From NCBI GenBank assembly GCA_009792885.1, contig WMCF01000110.1, positions 1,525,368 through 1,589,367 on the forward strand: a stretch of DNA of 64,000 nucleotides. Direction: 5' to 3'. The notes under the pieces were generated by a model. The model did no database searches. It saw nothing but the letters and a program-made list of their open reading frames with translations, and was not told the DNA's origin. The DNA is from Eremophila alpestris peregrina. Its lineage: Eukaryota; Chordata; Aves; Passeriformes; Alaudidae. The position numbers and the translations under genes were made by a program. Below, in pieces: positions 1-12,760 of the stretch (position 1 is its first letter; every line of letters begins with the position of its first letter).

Positions 1-1332
1 CACAAACAAGCAGAGGTGAAGGGATTTGGAACAATAATTTATTTTTTCTTTAGTTTACCGAGGGTAATTAAAAAGATTGTAGTGTGTTGAATCTTAATAG
101 ACCATTTTTCAGTGAATTTGTGGTTGTGCTCAAAGAATCTTTATCATTTTAGAAGAAATTAGAAATTAGCTGGTTGTTCACATTGTCAAAATAATGAAAT
201 AACAATAGAAAGAAGGATGTGTCTACTCCATAAACTGAAGTTTTTGTTATATGTAGATTCCATCTATACTTAGAAAAAAGTTTGCTTGTGTTATGTATTT
301 ATTCAGGATTGGTAAAACCAGAAAATCACAGTGAAAATCAGAGATTTAAAGCAGTGAAGTAGGGATCAACAGCAATGGAATAGATAAGATTAAAAGTCAA
401 ATGAGGATACAGTGTGTGAGAGGCTTTTTTTTTTGGAAGAGAATATCTTTCTGTGAGTCATTCTGGAAGAGAAAGAGGGAAATTATAGAAGCATAGGGAC
501 AAGCATGAGACAGCAGTTAGCATTTTTGGGTTAATAATAAAAGTCATAACTGGATTATAAATTGAATTTTGCTTAAATGCCTTCTGGTCCCTCAGTCTAA
601 TACCAGGATTTTTAGATGGAGTTGCTCCGGCTTTCTGTGGCTTTTCTTGTGTTGTGGGATAACTAGAGCATGCCTGCTCAAGGGGATTCACCTGTGCGAA
701 TGGCTGTTGGTGCACAGCAGCTTCTGTGCTGGACATGTGACACAGACACTGTGGCACCCTTGAACAGCCATTCTGCAGGATAAGAGCAGCACTGCTTAAT
801 TATCTCCAGAAGACATTTCTAGGTTAAAAGCAGGGCTCTCTGGAAAAAAAATTAGTTAATCATTTTCTTATCAAAATGTTGTGCCTGAAATTTTAGTCAA
901 AGTTTTCTAATGGGTAGGACTGCTTATTTAATTGATTCAAACCAGCCATTATTGGAAATTTAGAGTTGAAAAACTCTATAGAAAGAACCTTTATGGCAAA
1001 ACTCTGATATTTATCTAGTCGATTTAGATCATGTACTAAGTGATCATATACACTGTGGTTTGTTAAGGTACTTTCCTCAGATGGGAAAAGAAAAATAATT
1101 TAAAAAAAATGCTCAGCACCCTTGCTCTACAGAGCTGCAGAGAGCTGAGCAACAATGAAACAAGTTCATATCTGTGCCTTCCAGACTGATGAAATTGCTC
1201 AACAAGGGGCACTCATCAGGTAAGAGCACCACTGGTGGGAATGCTCTGGCCACCAAGATGCATCACTTCTCAGCTCTCTCCTCTGAGATACTTACCTTAT
1301 AATGTGTGACCATTCTCTCTGCTGACCCTAGT

Positions 1333-1372
1333 TAATCAGTCAGTCAATCAGTCAATCAATCAATCAACCAGT
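1333..1372. repeat. Tetranucleotide (TCAA/TCAG)n microsatellite
   Basis: About ten imperfect 4-bp units alternating TCAG and TCAA are directly visible. It lies in unique intronic sequence. Confidence 0.85.
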
Positions 1373-2184
1373 CCATCCCTACTCTACTTACAACTTGCAA
1401 ATGCAAAATGCGTGACATGAATATATTTTTATTGATATTGCTATGTCAGCATAGACTTTCTGCAGTGATGCCTATGGTATTATAGTAAATATAACTCGAA
1501 ATAAAGTTGATCACACGTTTTGGCACAAAAACTTACATCCAGCTGGGTGTCTCTTGAGTCAAATACTATGAAGAAGCTAAGTGAAAACCTCCCGACATGG
1601 AAGGTTTTGATATCTTCTTATTGCTATGGCAGGAAAAAGAGAAGTGAAAGCACCACAAGAAAATAGTATGCTAATTTTTATAGGCTGATGTTCAAAATGG
1701 TATCAAAAGAGCTGCAAATTGTCAGTTTCTAGCACAGGCTCCAGGAAAAGAGCATTTTTTTCCACATAATCAGATTTAATGTTTAATTATAAACAGTATG
1801 AATGTAGCCCAGTGAACTTTACCAAATCAAGAACAACATTCATGAAGTGACCCTCAAAGGTGACAGTATTAAGCTCTGGTTTTGTAGACCTTTGAAGTTA
1901 GTTGGCTCATTTTTGGGCAAGTTTATATACATGAAAGAGAGCTACATTTTGGCTTTGGAATCTAGATTGCTGTTTAGCCACTGTCCATATTATAATATTA
2001 CTTATTAACCTTTGTAACGTTAAGTCAGTAGGGGTCTGAAATACAGACTTGCATGGCTCAAGCATGACAACTTGTCTCTTTTTATTTCAAGTGACAGATG
2101 GCTTTAAAAATAAACATAAGTACAGCATGTAATAGTTTGTGTAATTTTTTTAACATCCCACTGCAAAGTGCTTAAGAAAATATT

Positions 2185-2325
2185 TGAAATCTCCGTATTG
2201 CAGATAGAGACAGTGAGAGGCAGAGAAGCATTCTTTAGCTTCTGTGAGTCTTTACATAATGATAGGGCAGAACCTGGATAGGTTCAAACCTGAGTTCCTT
2301 CTGCCCCAGTCCAACGATCTATTTA
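2185..2325 (-). repeat. MIR-like ancient SINE remnant
   Basis: The order of landmarks matches the reverse complement of the MIR core. A gaggcagagaa-like block and a tctgtgagtc block come first. Then come a cagaacctggataggttcaaacctgag stretch (the degenerate B-box region, gaacc...ggttcaaacc) and a final cccagtccaacgatctattt block. The copy is diverged, as expected for an element older than birds. An unrelated tRNA-core element is possible. Confidence 0.45.
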
Positions 2326-5300
2326 CTTAATGTGAAAAGGATCAGAGTATAAGAACATTTTTAGTACAAAAAAAATTTCAATTTTTGTTTACCAAGTCTA
2401 TAATACCACTCTGTTTTAGAGACAATTACAAAAATCAAGATCTATATTTCATTCTGAGTTGCTCTTCCAGAAATTTTGTTCTCTATCAGTTAGGATTTTC
2501 TTTGAAAGATTCCAGTCTGAGGAGGCATTTCTACCTTAATCTTTAAAAGCTTTCCATTGACAACAGCTCAATCTCTCTGTTAAATTTTCCATTAAAAATC
2601 AGTTTCAGTGTCTGAGAGTATCTGCTGGAGTTCAAGTCTGTGAAGGTTTATTCAGGGTTATTATTCAACAGGCAGTATTCTTCTTGCCTGTTTTTAAACT
2701 TATGTTATATATTCATTAAGATGTTAATAATTAAACAATGTTCCTTAAATAATAGTAGTCAGTTTGAAATTTAATATAGATAAATATAAATATAGGGGTT
2801 TTTTAAATATTATTCAAAATAGTTCACTTGAGAGTCTTTAAAATTTTGCCTGTCTGTGGAGATCTTTCTTGTGTATTTTCCTAGGTTTTTGCACAGTAGA
2901 TAGGATGCTAAACTCTTACCACAGGGCAGACACTTTGTAATTTTCCATGTGCTACTGAGAAGTTTATTGGAGATTTGGAATTAATCACTTATACAGTTCT
3001 GTCTCATAATGTGGTTTAGCTGTTACTGATTGACCAGGATAAGTAAAGAGTTCTTAAACTATTGATGATGCCTTTCTATAAATTAACAATGCTATTAACC
3101 TCCACTCAAGCAATGAATTATTTTCCTGAAAAATCTCTCCTTTGAGAAAGAAGTTGAAACCATAAAGCCCAAGAGATTTTAGTTATGGTAGCCCTTGCAG
3201 TGGTAAAAACACACTGTGGCTACATATAAATATCTCCTTTTATTTCCTCATATAAATTTATGGGGACTAAAGTGAGTGGTTGAATATTTTAGGTAGCTAT
3301 AAAAAATTATATTTGAGCCAGAAGCTTCAACCTTTTTTCCACAGGAAAGAAGACTTTTCCTTTTTCTTAGCAACTGGAAGAGAAGCAGGAAGAATTGGTG
3401 CCAGTGGTTCCATTGGTAGTTTTCCCATTAGCCAGAGAAGGGAGAGGGGACAAAAGGAGGACGAGGGAATAATTTTTAAGGGACATAAATTTGTGTCTAC
3501 AAACATAATTTTTCGAATAGTTTCTAGTTCTTCTCTTATGCTGGAAAATGCAAACAACTCCAGTAAATTTATGTATCTTAAGAACTAACCATATCTTCAG
3601 CTTCACTAGTGGAGACTGGAGGTGGTTCATGAGTGAAACAGCCAAGATGCCCAGTCTCCAGATACTTTATAGGCCAGTAGGAGAAGGTATGAAATGATGA
3701 AAATAGTTTTCTGATTACACTAGAAAGCATTTCTCTCTGTGGATTCCACGTATAATAATTAGAAACTATGAGTGTTTAGTTAATGTTGGATTCAGAAAAA
3801 AGTCTTCCACTTTTTCCTTCTTGTATAAAAACAAAAAGAGAACAATTATAATTATAATTGTATATACAATTATTTACTAGGATGAGAGCAGGGATGAAAT
3901 GGAGTTTTGTTGAATGTTTAAGATTTATTTGCAAGTTACATAAAGAGATCAAAACTGAGTAGACTGTGCTCACTGTCTCACCAAACTACTCTGTTCCTTA
4001 GCAAGTGGTGGGCACATCTTACCTGCAGTAGAAAACACTAGTCAGAGGAAAAATAGTGATAATGAATCTACTGTTTATACCAGCCTGTGCAAAAAGCAAC
4101 ACACTTATGGGTTATGTTTTGTAAATTGGTAAGCAAAAGCCGTATTAGAAGTCACAGTGCAGATATAAACCAAACTTTCATGCAAATCTTTTTTGGAATT
4201 TGAGAAACTTCACTCATCACTGAATTTTTGGATGAGATGAACTCTTGTCTGGCACTGACAGCATTTGCTATTTTAATTTCACTTCCTAATTTGATACTTG
4301 TACTCAATGTGTATTACTGCAAGAATATTTTGTCACTTGGTCTTCCATTCTTTCTTTGGTAAAGCGTCATTCATTTCAGTTTTCTTGTGTGGAGAAGTGG
4401 AAGATGGTGCAGTAGAACATATAGCTTCCCTTCTGACACTATACTTTGCACCATGCTAAAACACGTGGTACTGTGCCATGCTGTAGCTGTAGCACTTCAG
4501 ATATTTGTGTTTATGCCAATCACCCATAAACTGTCTTTGTCATCCCTTTTTTGTGTATTAATAAATTTCTATCTGTTGCTGACAGCTGGGGTACTCTTTT
4601 GTACCCAGAGCACCACTGACAGAGTCAGCATCCACTCCTTTGGAAAGTGCTGTCTCCTAGCAGTTAGTAATTTTTTCACCTCCACCTTCTGCTTGCAAAT
4701 GATACCAAAGTCCTTTGTAACTGTCCTTTCTTTACTTCCACTGCAAATGAAGGGACATTCAAATTCAAAAAGACAGAAACTGAGCATTCTTATTAAGAGC
4801 ATGGAAGACATCTCTATGGTGGCATTAATGACAAATTTATTATAGTGTCTCAAAACTGACAAACCAGTTTCCAGCTGTGAAACAATTCTCTTCAGTGGCA
4901 CAAAAAATGTAAAACCACTTAAATATACTGACTGGACAAAGCTAATAATATTGCTTCTATACTGAAAGTTTCAACTACATTTTGTAGCATAGTTATCTGA
5001 TTATCTGGCAAAAATATTTAAGACAAGTGGAGAGTATTTTACCTTGGCTAGTAGCTGGCAGTTCTTCCCACAGAGAACACAAAAGATTCTCAAATAAAAA
5101 TAACTTAAAGCTCCATGTACAAAGACTAGTACATCTCTGATGAGCATAGGTGCCAAGTGCAGACTCACAAGGCAGTGTTTTTACTTAGCTGTCCTCCAAC
5201 ATTATTCTGCCAGAGTGGAAAAACATATTGGGAATTAAGCCTTTAGCTTATCAAGCAACTAATAATTTAAGTGTGGTTTTTTTTTGTTTTTTTTCTTTTT

Positions 5301-6790
5301 TTTTTTTTTGGAAGAAGGTCTGTTGTGTTTTTTTTAAGTAAGATGCAACATAGTTTTTAATTTCCTGTGACATTTCAAAAAACTCTTTTTCTTAGATGAT
5401 AGTTTGAGAATAAACTCTTTACTAGGTTATCTAAACATGAAAAGTAACTGTCCCAACTCCAAAATATTAACTTGTTGCGTTCAATGGTACTTGTTTGAAG
5501 TTCTTTATGGTTTATTTCTTTGTAGCCCTTTATCTACATTTTTTATACTATTTTTTATATTTACTATTTTTATACTATTTTTATTTTTATTTTTATTTAT
5601 ACTATTTCAAGTATTTTGCTTCTATGCCTAATTTTAATAAAGTATTTTGATTGTTAAAATGTATATCAGGAAGAATATAAATCAGTGACTTTAAGTCAGG
5701 GAAGATGGTGGGAAAAGGGAGAGTAAAGGGGAAGCCAAAGAATATTCATTTTCAAGTTATCCTTTCTATGACTCATGCTTCAACAGTCTGGCTTAATTCC
5801 TTTGTTAGGGTCAGTTCAGGACTAGGAAAAAAATGGCTTTAGAAGAATAAGAAATATGGAAACTACTGCTCTTGAAGCATAGAGCTTGAGAGTTCACTGT
5901 GCAGCAGTGTCCTAATACCAAGAGCATGTTAAAACTGTATTGTCCTCCAAGTTTTGTGGCTTGCTAGCCTTTCAGAGGTGCAGCCAGCTCATAAACTGAT
6001 TTTGTCAGTCCTGTGCAAAGAACATAACCAAACTCCATTTCAAAAATGTGTTGTAATCATGGGACTTGGACCTAGAAATAGCTGGCCTTCAAGAAAATAG
6101 GTGGGCTTCAGAGATTTCCTTCTCCTGAAGCATGTAACCTATGACTTTTCCTCTCCTTCTGTCTGATTTAGACTTTCTAGAAATACTGCATTGCAAACTC
6201 TCCAATTAACAATTCTTCAATCCTCTGCAACTTTATTTCACCCTTTAATTTTTTTATTAATGCTTCTTCCCTCTCACAGCTCTGTAACAACCATTTAGTC
6301 TGATCCCAAAGCAAATAGCAGTTTTGGTTTTGTTTCGCATGTTCTGTCATGTTGTTAAAATACAGTGGAAAAAGAAAAGGCTTTGAGTGAAGGTAGATAT
6401 TTGAAAAAGTGCTTCCTGAGACTAAGAAGTTGTGTGGGAATAAAAGTAATATAATGAAAGTTTCAAAGCACTTCATTTCTGGTGTAAGATAGAGATTAGT
6501 GTAATAAATTTATGATAAATAAACATCAAAATTTGGAAATAAACACAGGAAAAATAACACTATAATGATAAAAATGTACTAATTTCCATCTCGCTTTTAT
6601 GCCAATGTGTTGAACTGCTTACTTCAACATGAAATAAAATATATTTTTTAGTCAAATAGTAGAATATGCAATCAAAGATAATAAACTGCTGTTTGGTCTT
6701 TATTTAGGTTGTAGTAATCTCTTCAGAATTGTCTTTGTTTTCTCATAATTGTTGTCATCAGAGTATTACAGAATCCCATACTGGTTTGTA

Positions 6791-6955
6791 TTTATTTTAT
6801 TTTATTTTATTTTATTTTATTTTATTTTATTTTATTTTATTTTATTTTATTTTATTTTATTTTTTATTTGCTTTTATTTTATTTACTTCTGTAGACTTTT
6901 TTCTGGTTTTATTTTTATTTTGTTTTATTTTTTATTTTATTTTTTATTTTGTTTT
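6791..6955. repeat. (TTTTA)n pentanucleotide repeat with degraded tail
   Basis: About 14 perfect TTTTA units run from 6791 to 6860. They are followed by about 95 bp of imperfect T-rich units interrupted by G and C. The open frames through it, rich in Phe, Ile, Leu and Tyr, are artefacts of the repeat. Confidence 0.95.
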
Positions 6956-7329
6956 CAGATTGTTTTTGATTTTAGTTTTCCAGTCAAATCAAGTGTCCTT
7001 TAATTTTCTTTGAAAGATATGCAGCGTAAGCTAAGGATTTTGAGAGTAGGGATTTTGAGGCTATTTACCCATGATCTTGGCTGGGGGAAATACTCCTGGT
7101 AAAATGATCTGTTAATGACCTTTTTTCAAAACCTCTGCTGACATTCTTCTTTTCTGGGGAAAAAGAAAAGTTATAACATTAGTCAAAGTATACTTGAATA
7201 CAAACAAAATATCACTATTAAGGTTTGTAGCTGGAAAAAAAAAATCTTTTTTATTCGCAGAAAAACCATCTGTATTTTAAGTGTGGGAATTCCATTTCTT
7301 ATAACTGGCTTGAAAGATGAACTAAGACC

Positions 7330-8095
7330 AAAGATGGGAGGTGCAGCACCACCCATTGCTGGGCCCTGCACTTTGGCCACAACAGCCCCATGCAGAGCTA
7401 CAGGCTGGGAACAGAGTCGCTGGAAAGTGTCTCAGCGAAAAAGGGCCTGGGAGTGCTTGCCAATAGCTGGCTGAACATGAGTGAGCTGTGCCCAGGTGGC
7501 CCAGAAGGCCAGTGACATCCTGGCCTGGTCAGCAGTAGTGTGGCCAGCAGGAGCAGGGCAGTGACCATCCCCTGTACTGGGCATTGGTGAGGTCACACCT
7601 TGAGTTCTAGGTTCAGTTTTGGATCCCTCAATTTAGGAAGGACATCGAGGTGCTTGAGTTTGTCCAAAGAAGTGCAATGGACTTGGTGAAGGTCTGGAGC
7701 ACAAGCCCTGTGAGGAGTGGCAGAGGGAGTTGGGGTTATTTACTCTGGAGAAAATGAGGTTCAGTGCTGACTTTATCACTCTCTACAACTCCAGGCTTTA
7801 GCTATGTGAGAGTCAGTCTCTTCTGGACCACTAGCAAAAGGATGAGAGGTAATAGATTAAAGCTGAACCAGGGGAGGTTCAGGTTGGACATTAGGAAGAA
7901 TTTCTCCACAGAAAGGGTGATTAAACATTGAAATGGGCTGCTGAGGGAGGTGGTTGAATCACTTAAAGAAAAACTGGACTTACTGTTGTGGTCTTGTTGA
8001 CATGGTAGTTTTCAGTCAAGGGTTGGACTTGATGATGTCAGAGTTCTTTTCCAAAATAATTGATTCTGTGATTCTGTGTGATTCTGTGATCCTGT
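7330..8095 (+). mobile_element. CR1 LINE, 3' fragment (end of ORF2 plus 3' UTR)
   Basis: The sequence follows the end of CR1 ORF2 into the 3' UTR. It includes the gtgcccaggtggcccagaag block, a gagtgcaatgg-like block, the ggatgagaggtaatagatta block and the ggttggacttgatgatgtca block. It ends in the octamer repeats typical of CR1 (gattctgtgattctgtg). Frames are broken and the element is 5'-truncated. It shares long near-identical stretches with the copy at 34915-35810, so both belong to one subfamily. Confidence 0.9.
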
Positions 8096-10225
8096 TATGA
8101 TACATGTAATAGTGCATAAAAATATAGTAAATCATAGGAATTGCTGAATTTCTTGGGAAAATCTTGATGGCAATCTTCCTTCAGGTTTATTACCTTAGTG
8201 ACAAGCTCACTAGAATGCACATGACATGTGGTGGATTTACAGTTACTTAGGTAACTTTCACTTTGTCACAAACAGATGTGCCCACTGAGAGGCAGTCTTC
8301 ACCCACACTCCAATCCAAATGCTCAGAAAACTGACATTCTCTACATTTTATTAATGTGGGATTTTTATACTTATTGCATTTGGATTTTATTTACAAATAC
8401 TTTACCTAAGGTGACAATGAAAGGGAGCTTCATATTTTAGTCTCTAAAACATTTTTAAATTGATGCTCTCTGCTAAGCAGTCATATCAATACCTCTACTA
8501 TGCTACAGATACTACCAAACAAAGTAAGTAACAGGGTTGAGGCTGTGAAAGGGAAAAACTACAAACAGAATTTTGGGATCACTTTTTCTGCAATTTTTGT
8601 AACATTAGAGCTTTATATTTCTACTCAAGACTCAAAAATGCAGTAAAATAGAAAAATAATACCTTTTTCAATTATATAAATTTATACTTCACAGTGACGA
8701 ATGGTTTAAATTACTAATCTTGTGGAGTGAAAAGTAGAACTTATGTTTTTTTTATTACATTCACATTGCTTCCAAATAATATTGAATTTTGTTGCTGTGT
8801 GTATGCAAATCAGAGAAGTGAAGGAAAATCTGTAGTAAGAGATCTGGGTCTGTGTAGGAAAGGTTTATCCTGGCATATGTTGCACACCAGGTCTTTTAAA
8901 CCACTGGCCTGATTCTTATTTTCAGAATGTGACTATTTTACATTTACCTCCAGTCAATGGCAGAGATATACATATTCAGAGGGATACGCAAAGTCATATC
9001 ATGTTTCATGCAGTAATACTGCTGTAGCTGCACTTTGCTCACAGCACAATTTGTAGGACAAGATAATATGTTTTTTACACCAGCAACACAGTTGGACAAA
9101 CTAGGTAAGACTTCTAATTTGCCAACGTTTTTAGTGATGAGGAACAGAAGAAGCAGATAGCATCCCTCAACTTCTTAATTTCTTTATGGATTAGGTGCTT
9201 TACACAAATTTGCTACCTCACCAAATGGTCAGTTTTGTCCATTACCAGTGACCTAAACAAGCCATCATGAAAACCTGCAATTGCTGGGAAATTTTAGGAG
9301 ATCCCTTTTTTTTTTTTTTTACCCACTACTTCTTGCTGAACTCTGTGATGCTTTGATCCACTTGTCAGGTTTAGAGGAAGGCTGTTTGAATTACTCTGGG
9401 CTGTGTCCTGGAGAAACAACAAAATTCTCAGGAGGTTCAAAACAAAGTTGTACTTGCAAACTTTTGAACATTGAGGTAGAATAAGGTAACTTGGTAATTT
9501 TTAAAACAAGCCAGAGAAAGTAAGGCACGTCACAAACTTTAACATATCCAAGCACCACAAAGCACTTAACAAGGCATTGATTGGAATTTTTTTAGTCTGG
9601 CTCACAGTATATTTTGAGAAGAAGAAGATAAGAAAGAGAGAGAGAAAGAGAGAAAAAGATGAGAAGAATGTGTATAGTCACCACCGGAGGATCCAGTGTG
9701 GTCTCAGCTGTTTTTAAATCCAGGGCAGTGGAACACTCCAATTTTGCATGTGTCACATTATTTTATCTGCTCCTATTCACTGGGACTCTCCTCCAGGTAT
9801 GCACCTGCACATTAAGGTTTCCAGTAGGGCCACAGGGTTGACATGTACCATTTTGGACTGGAACAGAGAGTGATTTAAGGCACCAGGGGGCCAGGGCAAG
9901 TAGTGGCCATCCCAGCAACAATGAGCTCGCCATTGTCCTCCCCAAATTCCCACCAGGTTCTCTTGAACAAGTCCACTGGTCTCCTAAAAATATATGGGAA
10001 TCCAGGTGGCCATGCAGTGTGAAAAATGAAGCATAGGAAGCATGTCCCTAATCTTACCCAGGGACATTTCATTCGTCAGGCGTTGTAAAGCAAGGGTATG
10101 CCTGTGAAGTCCTTTCCTGGCAGAGATAAGTATAGACTTGCCCTGCTTCAAACTGGACTTTGGGCAGTTCTGTTTAGTTGCAGTTAAGAGTATCTTTGTG
10201 TTCAAACTGATGTGGGGCTTGGCCT

Positions 10226-10311
10226 CTCAACAAGACTTATTTTCTCAAGTGTTACACAGTGTTAGCCACTCAACAAGACTTATTTTCTCAAGTGTTACAC
10301 AGTGTTAGCCA
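10226..10311. repeat. 43-bp exact tandem duplication
   Basis: Two adjacent copies of a 43-bp unit (10226-10268 and 10269-10311) begin ctcaacaagacttatt and end gtgttagcca. I see no difference between them. No transposon boundary coincides, so it is either a young local duplication or an assembly duplication. Confidence 0.95.
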
Positions 10312-11860
10312 CACTATGCAGCTTTTGATCTGGAGCTAGCTCACATTTGGCTGACTTAAAGCCTAAGGCAGATGAAGTCACATCTGTCAAGAAGATACAA
10401 TACAAATTAAAACTTACCTTACACAACACGGGCTATGGCCATGCATGGCAGAAATTCTCTCCTCACTGTGCTAAAGGGCCTGTAGACATGCATTTGGACT
10501 ATTTGCAAACATGGCCTGGAGGTGGGTTGCATAATGGGGAGGTGGAGGGAGTAATAGTGTTGGAAGGTGCCTCCACAGATGAGATTAGCTGAGGAGCTAA
10601 GGAAATTGTTTTCTTTGAAATGACAAAATTCAGTTTTGCTGTGGTGTCAAAAAGCAAGTAGTGTGTTATCAATGCTAGTTTGGAACTCAGAAAATATTTC
10701 AGTAATAGTATTTGACTGCATGAACATATAAAGAAGAAACAGAAAACCAAAACATGGTGATGAAGTCATTTCAGTTAATAAATGAATAAACTGCTTTATG
10801 TGTGTTTGACCTTCTGGTGTTGATTAATTTAACATGTGTGAGGGGTCTGAGTAGAGCAGTTGCTATTATTAGTATCGTCAAGCATAGGAATCATTTGAAA
10901 CACTTGGTCAGAGCAAAAACATCCCTGTTTATGTAGGAACAAGAAAAATGTTGAAATTAAGTACAGGAACAAACTCTATAAAGAGACAGGTTTGAGATGT
11001 GTGAGTGTTTAAGACAAGTATTCTCTATGTTTGGCTGGTGTTATAATAAAAGATAAGGATAATGCCGTGTTCCTAGAAAAAGAGAGATTGCAGAAAAAGT
11101 GCTTTTACTCCTGTGTTGAAAGTAAATGTGGTTAATTGCTTTAGAACTATCAGTTAAGCAGACACGGGGTTTGCTTTCTTACATGTGCTCCCATATAGAA
11201 AGCTGTTCTGCTCAGCTTGTTTTCGTTTGCAAAGTATACACTTTGCAAAACTGGTTTTCAGAACTCTCTGTTCTGTCAACTTCTTTCTGCCTGCAGAACT
11301 ACCACACATGCATGAGAAATATTCAACATTTTGGGCCTGCTGAACTTTACCAGCTCTAAGTTTTACAGCAATTGACCTGCAGAGGAGCTGCAGTCATCTG
11401 AGAGGAGGAATGTAAACTGGGCTAGGCAGCTATCAGCTTACAAATAACTCTTTTTAAAGTATGCAGATCTGAAGTTCTTTGATTCTGTCATATCAAGTAA
11501 AAAGTCATCTTTGTGCAATGAGTGGCAGGAGCATATCCAGTATTTAAAACAATCCCAGAAAAAAATATTAAGCCATGGGTATTTATCCTTCTCATGCTGA
11601 ATGCTGTATGTGAGTTATAATTTGAGAGGAATTCTCCAGTGCACAGCAGTATACAGTATACATCCTATGAAGTCACTGAAGATTTTCTATTCTTGCGACA
11701 TTTTTTGGCACTCAATTAGTGATACATAGAGTGGTCTGGATACCAGTTTAACTATAATTAAATGTACAGTATGATCATTACATATGACAAGCTTTCCTCA
11801 CTGTTGTAAAATATACAGTAGAAGACATCATTCTTGAACTGAGAATAGTGTCTTAATCAC

Positions 11861-12046
11861 CTGTTAAATATTTGTCTAAAAGCAGTTTTTGTACAAGAGG
11901 GTTGGTTGGAAAATAATTTGAAATGTTTTCAGTTTCTTTTTCTGGTTTCAGTTCCACACAGAGTGTAGAAAGTGATTCAGAAATTGCTGCCCTATTAGGA
12001 ATAATATTGATAGGAATAGGCACATCCACTGGGTCAATGTGCGGCT
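11861..12046 (-). pseudogene. Possible minus-strand exon or retrocopied coding fragment (unidentified)
   Basis: On the minus strand an open frame of 78 codons covers 12089-11853. Its composition looks protein-like rather than low-complexity: Pro-rich start (DPVDVPIPINIIPN), then a charged, Leu-rich end (NPLVQKLLLDKYLTGD). A pyrimidine-containing tract ending CTCAG lies at 12047 and an ACAG/GTGATT donor-like site at 11860. Together they bound a 186-bp block that would be a symmetric phase 1-1 exon. It does not match CR1 ORF2 and directly abuts the CR1 copy starting near 12100. I do not recognise the protein. It could be a nested antisense exon, an old retrocopy, part of an uncatalogued repeat, or chance. 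Confidence 0.3.
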
Positions 12047-12104
12047 CTGAGGCTGGTGTAATTGGAAAAAATTGGGGCTTTTTTATCATGGGATGATGTA
12101 TTCA

Positions 12105-12760
12105 ACACCTGGTCTACTGACACATGATGGGGTACAACTTTATTAGCGGGAAGAAAGAGCTCTATCACAGCAGGTAGTGGAGCTCATTGGCAGAGTTTTA
12201 AAGCAGCTTGGAAAGGGAAAATTCCAAGCCTAAGGGTGATGAGCAATGGCATTCCTCAATCTGCTCTACAACGTACCACACCTGAAAAGTCTCTACACTA
12301 ATGCACAGAGCATGAGGAACACACAAGAGGAGCTCAAGGCTTCCGCTGAAACCCAGAGATTTGAGATCACTGGCATAAGTGAAACCTGTTGGAATGAGTC
12401 CTGTGACTGGAGTGCCGTGGTGGATGGTTCCAGGCCCTGCAGGAGGGATAGGGAAGACAGAAGAGGCTGGGGGTGGCACTGCTTGTAATGGAAGGGTTAG
12501 AATGTATGGAGCTCACAGTTGGCAGTGCAGTGGAAAGCCTCTGGGTTAGAACCCAGGGACAAACAAATAAAGGGAGAGTCTACTATAGAACTTCTGTCCA
12601 GGATGATGCAACCATGGATGTATGGACAGACTGGGAAATGAGATGCTGGAAAGCAGTGCCTTGGAAAGGGACCTGGGGATCTTGGTGAATGACTAGTTGA
12701 ATATGAGTCAGCAGAGCCAAAATGCTGGAAATACCCTTCCCAAGATTGCACCTGACAGGT
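12105..12760 (+). mobile_element. CR1 LINE with internal deletion (ORF2 start joined to ORF2 end)
   Basis: The fragment starts with the CR1 segment before ORF2 (gagctcattggcagag...ttttaaa). It then encodes the start of the apurinic endonuclease domain: a LKSLYTNAQSM motif, EITGISETCW, the SAVVDGSRPCRRDR block, then after a frameshift ESLWVRTQGQTNKG. Soon after 12600 it jumps to the C-terminal ORF2 block (WEMRCWKAVPW, upstream of a ggggatcttggtgaatga stretch). The reverse transcriptase between them is missing. The frame is broken by at least one frameshift, so the element is dead. The 230 bp that follow (12764-12990) are GC-richer and unclassified. Confidence 0.85.

Noticed and set aside
4387..4845. 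152-codon + strand open frame with a hydrophobic middle part that faintly recalls a TM2 segment
   Set aside because: No acceptor and donor pair bounds it with the needed phase 0 donor, the resemblance is only hydrophobicity, and no family motif is seen. I treat it as chance.
6729..7013. Open frames of repeated Phe-Ile-Leu-Phe-Tyr
   Set aside because: They are direct readings of the (TTTTA)n repeat.
7330..8095. Direct-repeat arrays as a CRISPR locus (octamer repeats at CR1 ends and other short tandem repeats)
   Set aside because: The genome is vertebrate, there are no regular spacers, and the repeats are CR1 termini and microsatellites.
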